Below, piece after piece: positions 1-5,000 of a DNA stretch of 5,000 nt. Source of the DNA: Nitrospirota bacterium (GTDB taxonomy: Bacteria; Nitrospirota; Nitrospiria; Nitrospirales; UBA8639); NCBI GenBank assembly GCA_029865515.1, contig JAOUGQ010000230.1, forward strand, positions 1 through 5,000. Direction: 5' to 3'. Within the stretch, counting starts at the first letter, position 1; every line of letters begins with the position of its first letter. Under the pieces are notes generated by a model. The model had not been told where the DNA came from and searched no databases. It was given only the letters and a program-made list of their open reading frames with translations. The translations under genes and the position numbers were made by a program.

Positions 1-22
1 CGGCATGGGGGCACATGACGGC

Positions 23-139
23 ATACAGGTTAGCGCTTGACAAAACTTTCATAGATGAGCCAAACGAAGGATCCCGCCAACTTGTGTAGGCTCTCCACGG
101 ACAGAGATCCTTCGCCACGGAGCCAGCATGATAAGCTGG
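23..139 (+). repeat. Dispersed ~116 bp palindromic repeat, copy 1 (degenerate)
   Basis: A perfect 9 bp inverted repeat, CGAAGGATC (65-73) and GATCCTTCG (106-114), is followed by AGCATGATAAGCTGG (125-139). The copy at 1771-1887 has the same three blocks at exactly the same offsets (41 and 60 bases from the start of the first block), and the last block matches 14 of 15 bases. The left boundary at 23 is inferred from that spacing. The left arm is eroded, with only short matches such as AGCGCTTGACAA against AGCCCTTTGCCAA. No transposase is present, so this is a non-autonomous palindromic or MITE-like element. It lies beyond the 3' end of the ABC ATPase gene, where its hairpin could affect transcript ends. 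Confidence 0.6.
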
Positions 140-242
140 TGAGGGCCTCGCCGGGTCGCATCTGTTCCTCCAAGCCTGCACGGCGAAATCTATGTTCATA
201 CCCATGATGACCCACCCCCCCTGCATTGTTCGTAATCAGATT

Positions 243-1064
243 TTAGTCGTGTGAGGCCGGTCTAACCTGGAACCAGCCGTGGGTGTGAAGAAGTTCGATC
301 GGGGTGTCAAAGAGGACTGACAGATTTTGACCATTCAGGATGTCCCGTTTCGAACCATCTTCCATAATCCGGCCATGCTTCAACAACACCACCCGGTCCA
401 CTTCAGGAGGAATTTCATGGACATGGTGCGTCACTAAAACCACCGTCCCTCCCTCGCGTATAAAATTTCTAAGGATCTCCAGGTATTGAAAACATGCCCG
501 AATATCCAGCCCCGCAGTCGGCTCATCCAACACAAGGGCATAAGGTTGGTGAACCAGGGCCCGACCTAATAGGGTACGCCGCTGTTCTCCGGTAGACATC
601 TCCCCGAAGGAACGATCTCGAAGATGGGCAATGCCGAGTTTTTTCATCATCTCGTAGCTTCGGGTACGTTGAATGAGACTAATCGCTTGATGGTCATAAA
701 TATCTAGACTAGAGAAAAACCCCGAAAGAATAATCTCCAGCCCCGGCGTCCGCTCAGGATAAGCCTGTTGCACATCCGCAGAAACAATCCCCATCTGTGT
801 CCGCAACTCCCACACATTCCAGGTTTCCCGTCCCATCAGCCGGACATAGTGGTCGGGGCCGAGGACGGGATAGAGTTCCCGCGAAAAAACCTTCAGGAGT
901 GTCGATTTGCCACACCCGTTGGGACCCAGGATGACGGTCGAACGCCCCGGAGTAATCACCAGAGACAGATCATGTAAAACAGGCCGGGTTCCCCGAAATA
1001 CCGTGGCATGGCGCATATCAACAAGAGGGTGAACCTCCGGCCTCAACAATTCATCATCGGTCAT
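243..1064 (-). CDS. ABC transporter-type ATP-binding protein, ModF/YlmA-like (COG1119 type)
   Basis: A 273-residue cytoplasmic ABC ATPase with a full set of nucleotide-binding motifs. Walker A GPNGCGKST is at residues 47-55, a Q-loop region around Q99-Q100, the signature STGEQ at 157-161, Walker B ALVLDEPT at 176-183 (D180, catalytic E181), the D-loop GLD at 185-187 and the H-loop histidine H213. The stretch LSGFFSSLDIYD (113-124) after the Q-loop resembles ATPases annotated as ModF or YlmA, some of them called molybdenum transport or photorepair proteins. No permease or binding-protein gene is visible, so the substrate is unknown and it may not be a transporter subunit. The ATG at 1064 is chosen because AGGAG (complement of 1074-1078) lies 9 bases upstream; a TTG at 1067 is the alternative. 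It is transcribed away from the YtxH gene. There is one nucleotide-binding domain and no membrane segment. The fold is near certain, the substrate is not. Confidence 0.93.
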   Translation of the reverse strand: MTDDELLRPEVHPLVDMRHATVFRGTRPVLHDLSLVITPGRSTVILGPNGCGKSTLLKVFSRELYPVLGPDHYVRLMGRETWNVWELRTQMGIVSADVQQAYPERTPGLEIILSGFFSSLDIYDHQAISLIQRTRSYEMMKKLGIAHLRDRSFGEMSTGEQRRTLLGRALVHQPYALVLDEPTAGLDIRACFQYLEILRNFIREGGTVVLVTHHVHEIPPEVDRVVLLKHGRIMEDGSKRDILNGQNLSVLFDTPIELLHTHGWFQVRPASHD

Positions 1065-1073
1065 CAAGCAATG

Positions 1074-1078
1074 CTCCT
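1074..1078 (-). promoter_or_regulatory. Ribosome binding site of the ABC ATPase gene
   Basis: The plus strand reads CTCCT, giving AGGAG on the coding strand. Spacing is 9 bases to the ATG at 1064 and 6 bases to the TTG at 1067. This favours the ATG, though both starts are usable and differ by one residue. Confidence 0.6.
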
Positions 1079-1235
1079 AATCCCGGCAAAGGCTTTTCAA
1101 GGTCACCAGGGCTAAAACAAAAGATGGCTCTCTCATCTCATATGCGGTTCCGGAAGACCCCAAAAAGAGGAAAACCCCCCTTCCCGGCGCATTACCTTAC
1201 TCCAACTAATCATCCATTCTTTCCTTTAACAAAAA

Positions 1236-1268
1236 CAAACCGTCTCACACAAAGACAAACTGTCCCAC
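1236..1268. repeat. 13 bp direct repeat, possible activator binding site
   Basis: CAAACCGTCTCAC (1236-1248) and CAAACTGTCCCAC (1256-1268) match at 11 of 13 bases and start exactly 20 bases apart, close to two helical turns. They lie about 83-115 bases upstream of the -24 element at 1351, a usual distance for sites bound by sigma-54 enhancer-binding proteins. The binding role is inferred from spacing alone. The surrounding stretch is poor in G and shows no coding features, so chance similarity in a biased sequence is possible. Confidence 0.35.
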
Positions 1269-1350
1269 CCGCAAGGAAGACCAATATGACACACCGCAAA
1301 ATCCATCAAGATTATGCACTATTTTCAACCTAAAATAGCCTGAATATCAT

Positions 1351-1366
1351 TGGCATACCAGTTGCT
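1351..1366 (+). promoter_or_regulatory. Sigma-54 (RpoN) -24/-12 promoter for the YtxH-domain gene
   Basis: The sequence TGGCATACCAGTTGCT fits the sigma-54 consensus TGGCACG-N4-TTGCW, differing only at the two weaker positions after TGGCA. The invariant GG (1352-1353) and GC (1364-1365) are exactly 12 bases apart, as required. Transcription would start near 1377, giving a leader of about 68 bases before the ATG at 1445. Sigma-54 promoters need an ATP-driven activator, so the gene is probably switched on by a specific signal. Only the promoter match is seen directly. Confidence 0.7.
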
Positions 1367-1444
1367 TCAAAAATAAGAAGCGGTAAAAGGCCGCAGAAGA
1401 GTCATCAGCAATAATTTCCAACATACTTAAACCGGGAGGGCAAG

Positions 1445-1690
1445 ATGAGAGGAGTTTCTTCACGCTGGACAATCGGGACCATGGCCTTTCTTTCCGGAGT
1501 CACTCTGGGAGTCGCGGCAGGTCTTTTGTGGGCGCCACAATCAGGAAAACGAACAAGAGAAGATCTGCAAGATTTTGCAACGGATACCCTCGACGAAGCT
1601 GGAGAATGGGTGGACACCACCAAAGAAACATTTAAAGACAGGTTCGACGATCTCTTAAAAAGAGGAAAGGCAGCAGTCGGAGCCGTCTAA
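1445..1690 (+). CDS. YtxH domain-containing small membrane protein
   Basis: An 81-residue protein with the YtxH pattern. A glycine-rich hydrophobic segment at about residues 10-30 (two G-x3-G spacings, G18-G22-G26) is followed at once by LLWAPQSGKRTREDL (27-41), matching the family hallmark of a membrane segment, then APxSGxxTR. The rest (40-75) is charged and helical in character, with D/E and K/R alternating, as in the amphipathic tails of this family. The role of YtxH proteins is not established; they are often linked to general stress. One end is expected in the membrane with the tail in the cytoplasm. GGGAGGG (1434-1440) is the ribosome binding site, 4 bases before the ATG. The gene stands alone behind a sigma-54-type promoter, so its expression is probably inducible. 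The family call is secure, the function unknown. Confidence 0.9.
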   Translation: MRGVSSRWTIGTMAFLSGVTLGVAAGLLWAPQSGKRTREDLQDFATDTLDEAGEWVDTTKETFKDRFDDLLKRGKAAVGAV

Positions 1691-1691
1691 G

Positions 1692-1729
1692 GTGTATTTT
1701 TACACTCTATCGGGCAGACAATGTCCGAT
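1692..1729 (+). terminator. Two small stem-loops after the YtxH gene, possible transcript end
   Basis: GTGTA (1692-1696), loop TTTT, TACAC (1701-1705) forms a 5 bp stem directly after the stop codon. A second hairpin pairs ATCGGGC (1709-1715) with GTCCGAT (1723-1729), 7 bp including one G-T pair, with a 7-base loop. Neither is followed by a run of T, so intrinsic termination is only possible, not shown. Confidence 0.25.
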
Positions 1730-1770
1730 GAATGCTGCGCAATGAACGAATGGAGCAAGCCTTGGGAGCC

Positions 1771-1887
1771 TGTCCTCCTGAGCCCTTTGCCAACCTCTCA
1801 GGACAAGGTCCACGAAGGATCTCGTATTCCATGGTCTCGTTCACCTGGGCACGGATCCTTCGTCAGGGGCTTAGCATGACAAGCTGG
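1771..1887 (+). repeat. Dispersed ~116 bp palindromic repeat, copy 2
   Basis: This copy has both arms. The left end TGTCCTCCTGAGC (1771-1783) matches the complement of GCTTAGCATGACA (1869-1881) at 10 of 13 bases. Inside, CGAAGGATC (1813-1821) pairs perfectly with GATCCTTCG (1854-1862). It ends in AGCATGACAAGCTGG (1873-1887). The copy at 4262-4377, read on the minus strand, aligns along the whole length with shared blocks such as AAGGTCCA, CTGGGCAC and ATGACAA. No coding capacity is supported. The element lies between the YtxH gene and the ligase operon and would fold into a long imperfect hairpin if transcribed. Confidence 0.7.
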
Positions 1888-2239
1888 AGCCCGTCGCCAC
1901 AACCTGTAATACACGAGGAAATATTCACCCCTGCTAGACTCTTTCTGCCCATCAGACTACAATTCTCTCTGAATTGTAGAACCAATTGGCCTTCCAAGAT
2001 CTGGTAATTTTTGAGTGTTGCTCCACATAGTTTGATTCCCTGAATTTTGACAGTGATACCCCACAATCGTCTCCCAAAGAATCACCGGCCACAAGCTTCG
2101 CAAATCCCAGGCAGATTCCAGGTCCCTCACGAAATGGCTTTACGGAGGGGAGCTTGAACGGCTCCAAGAGGGCACCAGGCAGCAAAACCGCGAGTTTCTT
2201 GATGTTTCACAACAACCATAAAGGACAAACTATCTTTCC
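1888..2239. other. Non-coding spacer upstream of the ligase operon
   Basis: This 352-base stretch holds no supported gene. It contains a perfect stem-loop, CTACAATTC (1957-1965) and GAATTGTAG (1971-1979) with a TCTCT loop. It has no T-run after it, so it is more like a protein-binding site or RNA structure than a terminator. A frame open from 2057 to the TAA at 2219-2221 reads like charged protein near its end (for example LERLQEGTRQQNREFLD) but has no ATG, GTG or TTG, so it may be a gene remnant or chance. The promoter for the ligase gene must lie here, but I see no convincing -35/-10 pair. Confidence 0.4.
1957..1979. promoter_or_regulatory. Perfect 9 bp stem-loop, possible operator or RNA hairpin
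   Basis: CTACAATTC, a 5-base loop TCTCT, then GAATTGTAG, with no mismatch. It lies 260 bases before the ligase start and 70 bases after repeat copy 2. The AT-rich stem without a following T-run argues against an intrinsic terminator. No known operator is recognised. Confidence 0.4.
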
Positions 2240-3358
2240 ATGGCAGGCATAACACACACTCCATTTCATCAACGAATCATCATTGGGGTCGAAATTGAGG
2301 CCTACAGTATCAATGTCACGGATCACAAGATTGGCCGGCGCCTGTCAAAGCCCCGGGCCGGTCTTTCGGAGTCGGGAGAACGGTTTACCCGTGATGCCTC
2401 CATCGGCAGTGAATATAATAGTCGTCCCTTCACCACGGTCCGGGAGAGCTTGTTTCTCCTCAAGGCCGGCTTGCGAAAATATCTGCGCGGACTGTATCGC
2501 AGTCGGGAAGAAGATGAGGACTATCGCGTGCCCTTATTTGTGGGAGGATGGACCAACCGGTTTGCCGGCACTCACCTCCACATCTCCGTCGCCAATCGCA
2601 AACTCACCAAACAAGAAGCCACCTCACTCAGTTGGCATCTCCACGATCAACTCCCTTTGCTCATTGCCACCGGAGCCAATTCCCCCATCTGGGATAAACG
2701 CGTCACGACCAAAGCATCCAACCGGTTTCTTCGCGGAAGTGCCACGTATTTCACACCCACCAAACGAGGGACCTTGCATTCGGTTGACACCAGGGAACTG
2801 GTCTATAGTAAAGGACGAAAAACCAAGCCCCCGACACTGGAAATCCGGGTTTTCGATTCCAACATTCCGGAATTCGTCGTGGCGAATTTATGCTTGGTCA
2901 AAGCCGTGTGCTTGCGATGGCTCAGAGGGAAACCGGCTGCCAATCGAATGAGCCATGCCGATTATCTCCTCGCCAGAACGGAAGCCGCGACCAAAGGTAT
3001 GAGAGCCAAACTCCCCTGGAAACGCGAATGGATTTCAGCCCCTGAATATTTGGACCGATTCTTATGGGAGCACCGGGAGGAAATCGACGCCATGGATATT
3101 CCTGAAGACATCTATGAGGTTCTTCGTCTGCTCAAACGCAAATATAACGGAGCTCGTCTCATTCATGATGCCGTGGCCCTGGCAATACACGAGCACCCGC
3201 AAACCTGGCAGCGCCGATTTGCCAAGCGGTATCGCTCTGGATTAGCCCATTTGCTCAGTGGCAACACCTTGCAGGATTTTGCCAGCGAATTAAAAGTCCC
3301 CTTTCCAAGCACCGAGCGCGTGTGGCTCGGCCGCAAGGGAGCGTCCATCGATGAGTAA
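2240..3358 (+). CDS. GCS2-like carboxylate-amine ligase (glutamate-cysteine ligase / amidoligase superfamily)
   Basis: A 372-residue protein resembling the glutamate-cysteine ligase family 2 (YbdK-type), about the length of E. coli YbdK. Family members use ATP to activate a carboxylate, usually the gamma-carboxyl of glutamate, and join it to an amine. Visible blocks in order: IIIGVEIEA (13-21), the N-terminal strand with acidic metal/ATP ligands E18 and E20; RDASIGSEYNSRP (51-63); GTHLHISV (110-117) like the family's GQHVHVG; LLIATGANSPIWDKR (140-154) like the ALSAASP segment; and LEIRVFDSNIP (200-210) like EVRVMDTPLT. No signal peptide or membrane segment is seen, so it is cytoplasmic. The ATG is the first start after an in-frame TAA (2219-2221); AAAGGA (2220-2225) sits a long 14 bases upstream. 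The 3' end overlaps a PuuD-type hydrolase gene by 8 bases. The superfamily is fairly sure; the substrates are unknown, and glutathione synthesis should not be assumed. Confidence 0.82.
   Translation: MAGITHTPFHQRIIIGVEIEAYSINVTDHKIGRRLSKPRAGLSESGERFTRDASIGSEYNSRPFTTVRESLFLLKAGLRKYLRGLYRSREEDEDYRVPLFVGGWTNRFAGTHLHISVANRKLTKQEATSLSWHLHDQLPLLIATGANSPIWDKRVTTKASNRFLRGSATYFTPTKRGTLHSVDTRELVYSKGRKTKPPTLEIRVFDSNIPEFVVANLCLVKAVCLRWLRGKPAANRMSHADYLLARTEAATKGMRAKLPWKREWISAPEYLDRFLWEHREEIDAMDIPEDIYEVLRLLKRKYNGARLIHDAVALAIHEHPQTWQRRFAKRYRSGLAHLLSGNTLQDFASELKVPFPSTERVWLGRKGASIDE
3335..3341 (+). promoter_or_regulatory. Ribosome binding site of the PuuD-like gene, inside the ligase gene
   Basis: AAGGGAG lies 9 bases before the ATG at 3351 and within the last codons of the ligase gene. 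It fixes the start of the second gene. Together with the overlapping ATGAGTAA (3351-3358), it suggests coupled translation of the pair. Confidence 0.7.
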
Positions 3359-4097
3359 ACGCTTTCCCGCGCCGCTAATCGGCATCACCTGCGAAGCCGT
3401 GTCTAAACGGAAAGACTTCGCCAACTATGACTTGTTATGCGATCATCGCTATGCCTCCGCCGTCACCGAAGCCGGTGGCCATCCCGTATTACTGCCAATC
3501 AACCACCGGGAATCGCTTCGCAATCGATATTTAGAAGGTATCGACGGATTGGTGATTGTTGGAGGGGACGATCTGGATCCGAGATGGTATGGGGAACGCC
3601 CGAAAAAACGCACAAAAATTGCTTTTCAAAACCGGTCAAAATTCGAAGCCTGGCTCTACAAGGCAGGGAAAATCCGTCGGTTACCCATTTTAGGGATCTG
3701 CTATGGCATGCAACTCATCAATGTTTTGGAGGGTGGAACCCTTTACCAACATATCCATCCGCCCAAGCACGGGTACAACGTGGATCATGAAGGGAAGAAA
3801 AACGGGCTTCATCCCGTAAAAGTCATTCCAGGAACCCGATTAGCCAAAATCCTGGGAAAGGGTCGCAAGCTGGTAGCCACCGAGCATCACCAGGGCATCC
3901 GGACGTTGGCTCCCAATTTCATCCCTTCCGCCGTCGCAAGCGACGGACTTATTGAAGCGATGGAACATCCCAAATACTCCCAGATTTTTACCGTGCAATG
4001 GCACCCGGAACGACAACTTCGCAGCCAAACAACGCAACTACTCTTGCGCGCATTTGTCCGATCCTGCCAACACTACCAAAGAACAAGAAATCCGTAA
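3351..4097 (+). CDS. Gamma-glutamyl-gamma-aminobutyrate hydrolase family protein (PuuD-like, peptidase C26)
   Basis: A 248-residue class I glutamine-amidotransferase-fold hydrolase, close in length to E. coli PuuD. Members cleave gamma-glutamyl amide bonds through a Cys-His-Glu triad. Here the nucleophile is C117 in LGICYGMQ (114-121), and H218 and E220 lie in VQWHPE (215-220). PLIGITCE (8-15) at the start, DGLVIVGGDDLDP (65-77) with the oxyanion-region glycines, and EHHQ (178-181) are also typical. Two variations are visible: Y118 replaces the arginine common after the cysteine in PuuD enzymes (tyrosine is found there in GMP synthases), and the usual NS before xHHQ is AT. All catalytic residues are present, so it should be active in the cytoplasm. 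It overlaps the ligase gene and has its own ribosome binding site at 3335-3341. The pairing suggests it hydrolyses, or trims, the ligase product. A role in putrescine degradation is less likely because no other puu genes are nearby. Confidence 0.88.
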   Translation: MSKRFPAPLIGITCEAVSKRKDFANYDLLCDHRYASAVTEAGGHPVLLPINHRESLRNRYLEGIDGLVIVGGDDLDPRWYGERPKKRTKIAFQNRSKFEAWLYKAGKIRRLPILGICYGMQLINVLEGGTLYQHIHPPKHGYNVDHEGKKNGLHPVKVIPGTRLAKILGKGRKLVATEHHQGIRTLAPNFIPSAVASDGLIEAMEHPKYSQIFTVQWHPERQLRSQTTQLLLRAFVRSCQHYQRTRNP

Positions 4098-4127
4098 TCG
4101 GCCGTTTCCCCGTCTAAACCTCAGAAA

Positions 4128-4139
4128 CACAAATTTGTG
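4128..4139. promoter_or_regulatory. 12 bp perfect palindrome, possible operator
   Basis: CACAAATTTGTG is perfectly symmetrical, with no loop, and lies 31 bases after the stop codon of the PuuD-like gene. Without a loop it is not a terminator hairpin. It could be a site for a dimeric regulator of the gene downstream, but a palindrome of this size may also occur by chance. Confidence 0.25.
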
Positions 4140-4261
4140 AGGAATCAGGGGTAAGGAATAAGGATTGGGCTTAAACCTAGGCGCGGGCTGCAGCATGGTC
4201 AAAACGGAAATACCACCATTTCGCCATGAAACAAACGCATGTTGACAGCATACGCCTCGCA

Positions 4262-4377
4262 CCAGTTTGTCATTCTAAGTGCATGGCGAAGTATCTGTGC
4301 CCAGATAGAGCACCCACAGCTCAACAAGATTCTTCTTGGACCTTACCCTAGGCCTTACCGAATGGCTCAGAATGACA
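4262..4377 (-). repeat. Dispersed ~116 bp palindromic repeat, copy 3, inverted
   Basis: Terminal arms TGTCATTCTAAG (4268-4279) and CTCAGAATGACA (4366-4377) are inverted repeats matching at 11 of 12 bases. Inner arms GAAGTATCT (4288-4296) and AGATTCTTC (4327-4335) match at 8 of 9. Read on the minus strand it aligns base for base with copy 2, including offsets of the inner arms (42 against 43 bases from the left end) and the closing ATGACAAACTGG. It therefore lies in the opposite orientation to copies 1 and 2. No coding capacity is seen, and no flanking target duplication was recognised. Confidence 0.7.
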
Positions 4378-4451
4378 GTGGCTCACGACGGAGATGAACG
4401 ATATGAACACGTTCACTACTTCCCCTTCAGCAATAAGGCCTTTGGCGTCCC

Positions 4452-4475
4452 AAGGATCCTTCCATGTATGATAAG
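4452..4475 (+). repeat. Possible remnant of the same repeat (right arm)
   Basis: AAGGATCCTT (4452-4461) followed by ATGATAAG (4468-4475) recalls the right arm GATCCTTCG...AGCATGATAAGC of copy 1, with several bases missing between the blocks. The left half is not recognisable. The match is short and may be chance. Confidence 0.3.
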
Positions 4476-4486
4476 GGTCTATTGAA

Positions 4487-5000
4487 TTGTTAAAAATGTT
4501 CCCCTGGCTACACCCCTGGAAACTCCAAGCTAAAGCCTCCCTGATCATTTTACTGATTGTGGGAGGAGCCATTCTGGTCACGGAAGGGTTACATCAGTAT
4601 TACGTCGCTGAATTGGCCAAGGATGCCATCCATTCGAAATCCCTTGTGCTCCTGCGTCAAATCGGGGCGCGATTTAAATCAGAAATACAATTTCAAAATG
4701 CCTCATTGCGGGAAAAGTACTTGAATGATCTGATGAGCCGAAACCCGGACCTTCTACTCCTCCGTTTATACGGGAAAGGCCCCGACGCCAATGAACAGCC
4801 AATCCTGCTCACACAGGTTGGAGAGACCCAGGACGTCTCCTCCGAAATCCCGCTGATGGTCACCCAAACATTCGTCTCTGATGAACCCAAAGGCTTCTTT
4901 CAAAATCAACCGGGTGATGATCGCATCAAACTCTCCACACCTCTGGAGATACAAGGAAAAACCCTTGGCGTGATCTACGCCGAATATTGGACGGGACAAC
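4487..5000 (+). CDS. Membrane-anchored sensor-like protein, probably a histidine kinase, N-terminal part only
   Basis: An open frame of 171 residues runs off the window edge. The start is polar and aromatic (MFPWLHPWKLQAK), followed by one membrane segment at about residues 17-35 (ASLIILLIVGGAILV). After it comes a region of about 135 residues expected in the periplasm, with a helical stretch (38-80) and mixed alpha/beta content ending in strand-like segments (STPLEIQGKTLGVIYAEYW). A single N-terminal membrane helix before an extracytoplasmic sensing region is typical of two-component kinases and other signalling receptors. No HAMP, kinase or cyclase domain lies inside the window, so the type is inferred. 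TTG at 4487 is preferred because AAGGG (4473-4477) is 9 bases upstream; ATG at 4496 is the alternative, 18 bases from it. An in-frame TAA at 4472-4474 rules out earlier starts. Confidence 0.65.
   Translation, partial: MLKMFPWLHPWKLQAKASLIILLIVGGAILVTEGLHQYYVAELAKDAIHSKSLVLLRQIGARFKSEIQFQNASLREKYLNDLMSRNPDLLLLRLYGKGPDANEQPILLTQVGETQDVSSEIPLMVTQTFVSDEPKGFFQNQPGDDRIKLSTPLEIQGKTLGVIYAEYWTGQ

Larger units (their letters stand above)
4098..4486. other. Non-coding spacer between the ligase/hydrolase operon and the sensor gene
   Basis: No gene is supported here. The stretch holds a 12 bp palindrome (4128-4139), a short AAGGA-rich patch (4153-4165) with GGAAT and GGATT units, repeat copy 3 (4262-4377) and a possible repeat remnant (4452-4475). 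A TTGACA at 4242-4247 has no -10 match at the right distance. No T-tailed terminator is visible after the operon. Confidence 0.5.

Noticed and set aside
30..215. 61-codon open frame on the minus strand
   Set aside because: It lies across repeat copy 1, has no recognisable domain, and similar frames arise in the palindrome by chance.
1124..1333. 69-codon open frame on the plus strand, rich in T, P, K and R
   Set aside because: Its composition follows the A/C-rich spacer, it has no clear ribosome binding site or domain, and it ends shortly before the sigma-54 promoter.
1771..1887. CRISPR or tandem array from the repeated GGATCC-type blocks
   Set aside because: The repeats are single dispersed copies about 1.7-2.5 kb apart with no regular spacers and no cas genes.
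2047..2052. TTGACA as a -35 box for the ligase operon
   Set aside because: No -10-like sequence lies 16-18 bases downstream.
1732..2185. Open frames on both strands (plus 1732-2007, minus 1863-2066 and 1952-2185)
   Set aside because: They overlap repeat copy 2 and the stem-loop, overlap one another, and show no protein-like motifs or start signals.
2283..2951. 222-codon frame inside the ligase gene on the same strand
   Set aside because: It is a shadow of the ligase gene, rich in P, S and R, without motifs, whereas the main frame has clear family blocks.
4038..4262. 74-codon minus-strand frame after the PuuD-like gene
   Set aside because: It overlaps the end of the PuuD-like gene and spacer, with no domain or start signal.
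4693..4999. Minus-strand frames opposite the sensor gene
   Set aside because: The plus-strand frame has a clear membrane segment and start signal; the minus frames are its shadows.

Overview
The window looks like bacterial chromosome of intermediate GC (roughly 50 %), with fairly long spacers between genes. The gene set and style suggest a Gram-negative, environmental bacterium: a YtxH-type small protein behind a sigma-54-like promoter, a divergent glutamate-cysteine-ligase-like enzyme, and dispersed palindromic repeats. A Nitrospira-like (Nitrospirota) origin would fit. That is an impression from gene style only, since no rRNA or marker gene is present.

Layout. Bases 1-242 hold a degenerate copy of a ~116 bp palindromic repeat and no supported gene. 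Bases 243-1064 (minus) encode a stand-alone ABC ATPase of the ModF/YlmA type. Bases 1065-1444 are the divergent control region. It carries a very good sigma-54 (-24/-12) promoter at 1351-1366 pointing right, and a 13 bp direct repeat 20 bp apart about 85-115 bp upstream that could be an activator site. Bases 1445-1690 encode an 81-residue YtxH-domain membrane protein. Bases 1691-2239 are non-coding: a second repeat copy (1771-1887), a perfect 9 bp stem-loop (1957-1979), and a start-less open frame just before the next gene.

Bases 2240-3358 and 3351-4097 form a tight two-gene operon overlapping by 8 bp. The first gene is a GCS2-like carboxylate-amine ligase. The second is a class I glutamine-amidotransferase-fold hydrolase of the PuuD (peptidase C26) family. 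One enzyme type normally makes gamma-glutamyl amide bonds with ATP and the other cuts them, so the pair probably makes and removes, or processes, one unidentified gamma-glutamyl-type compound. This is the most interesting system in the window.

Bases 4098-4486 are non-coding. They hold a 12 bp perfect palindrome (4128-4139), a third repeat copy in reverse orientation (4262-4377) and a possible fourth remnant (4452-4475). From 4487 to the window edge runs the start of a membrane-anchored sensor-like protein, probably a histidine kinase, cut off before any catalytic domain.
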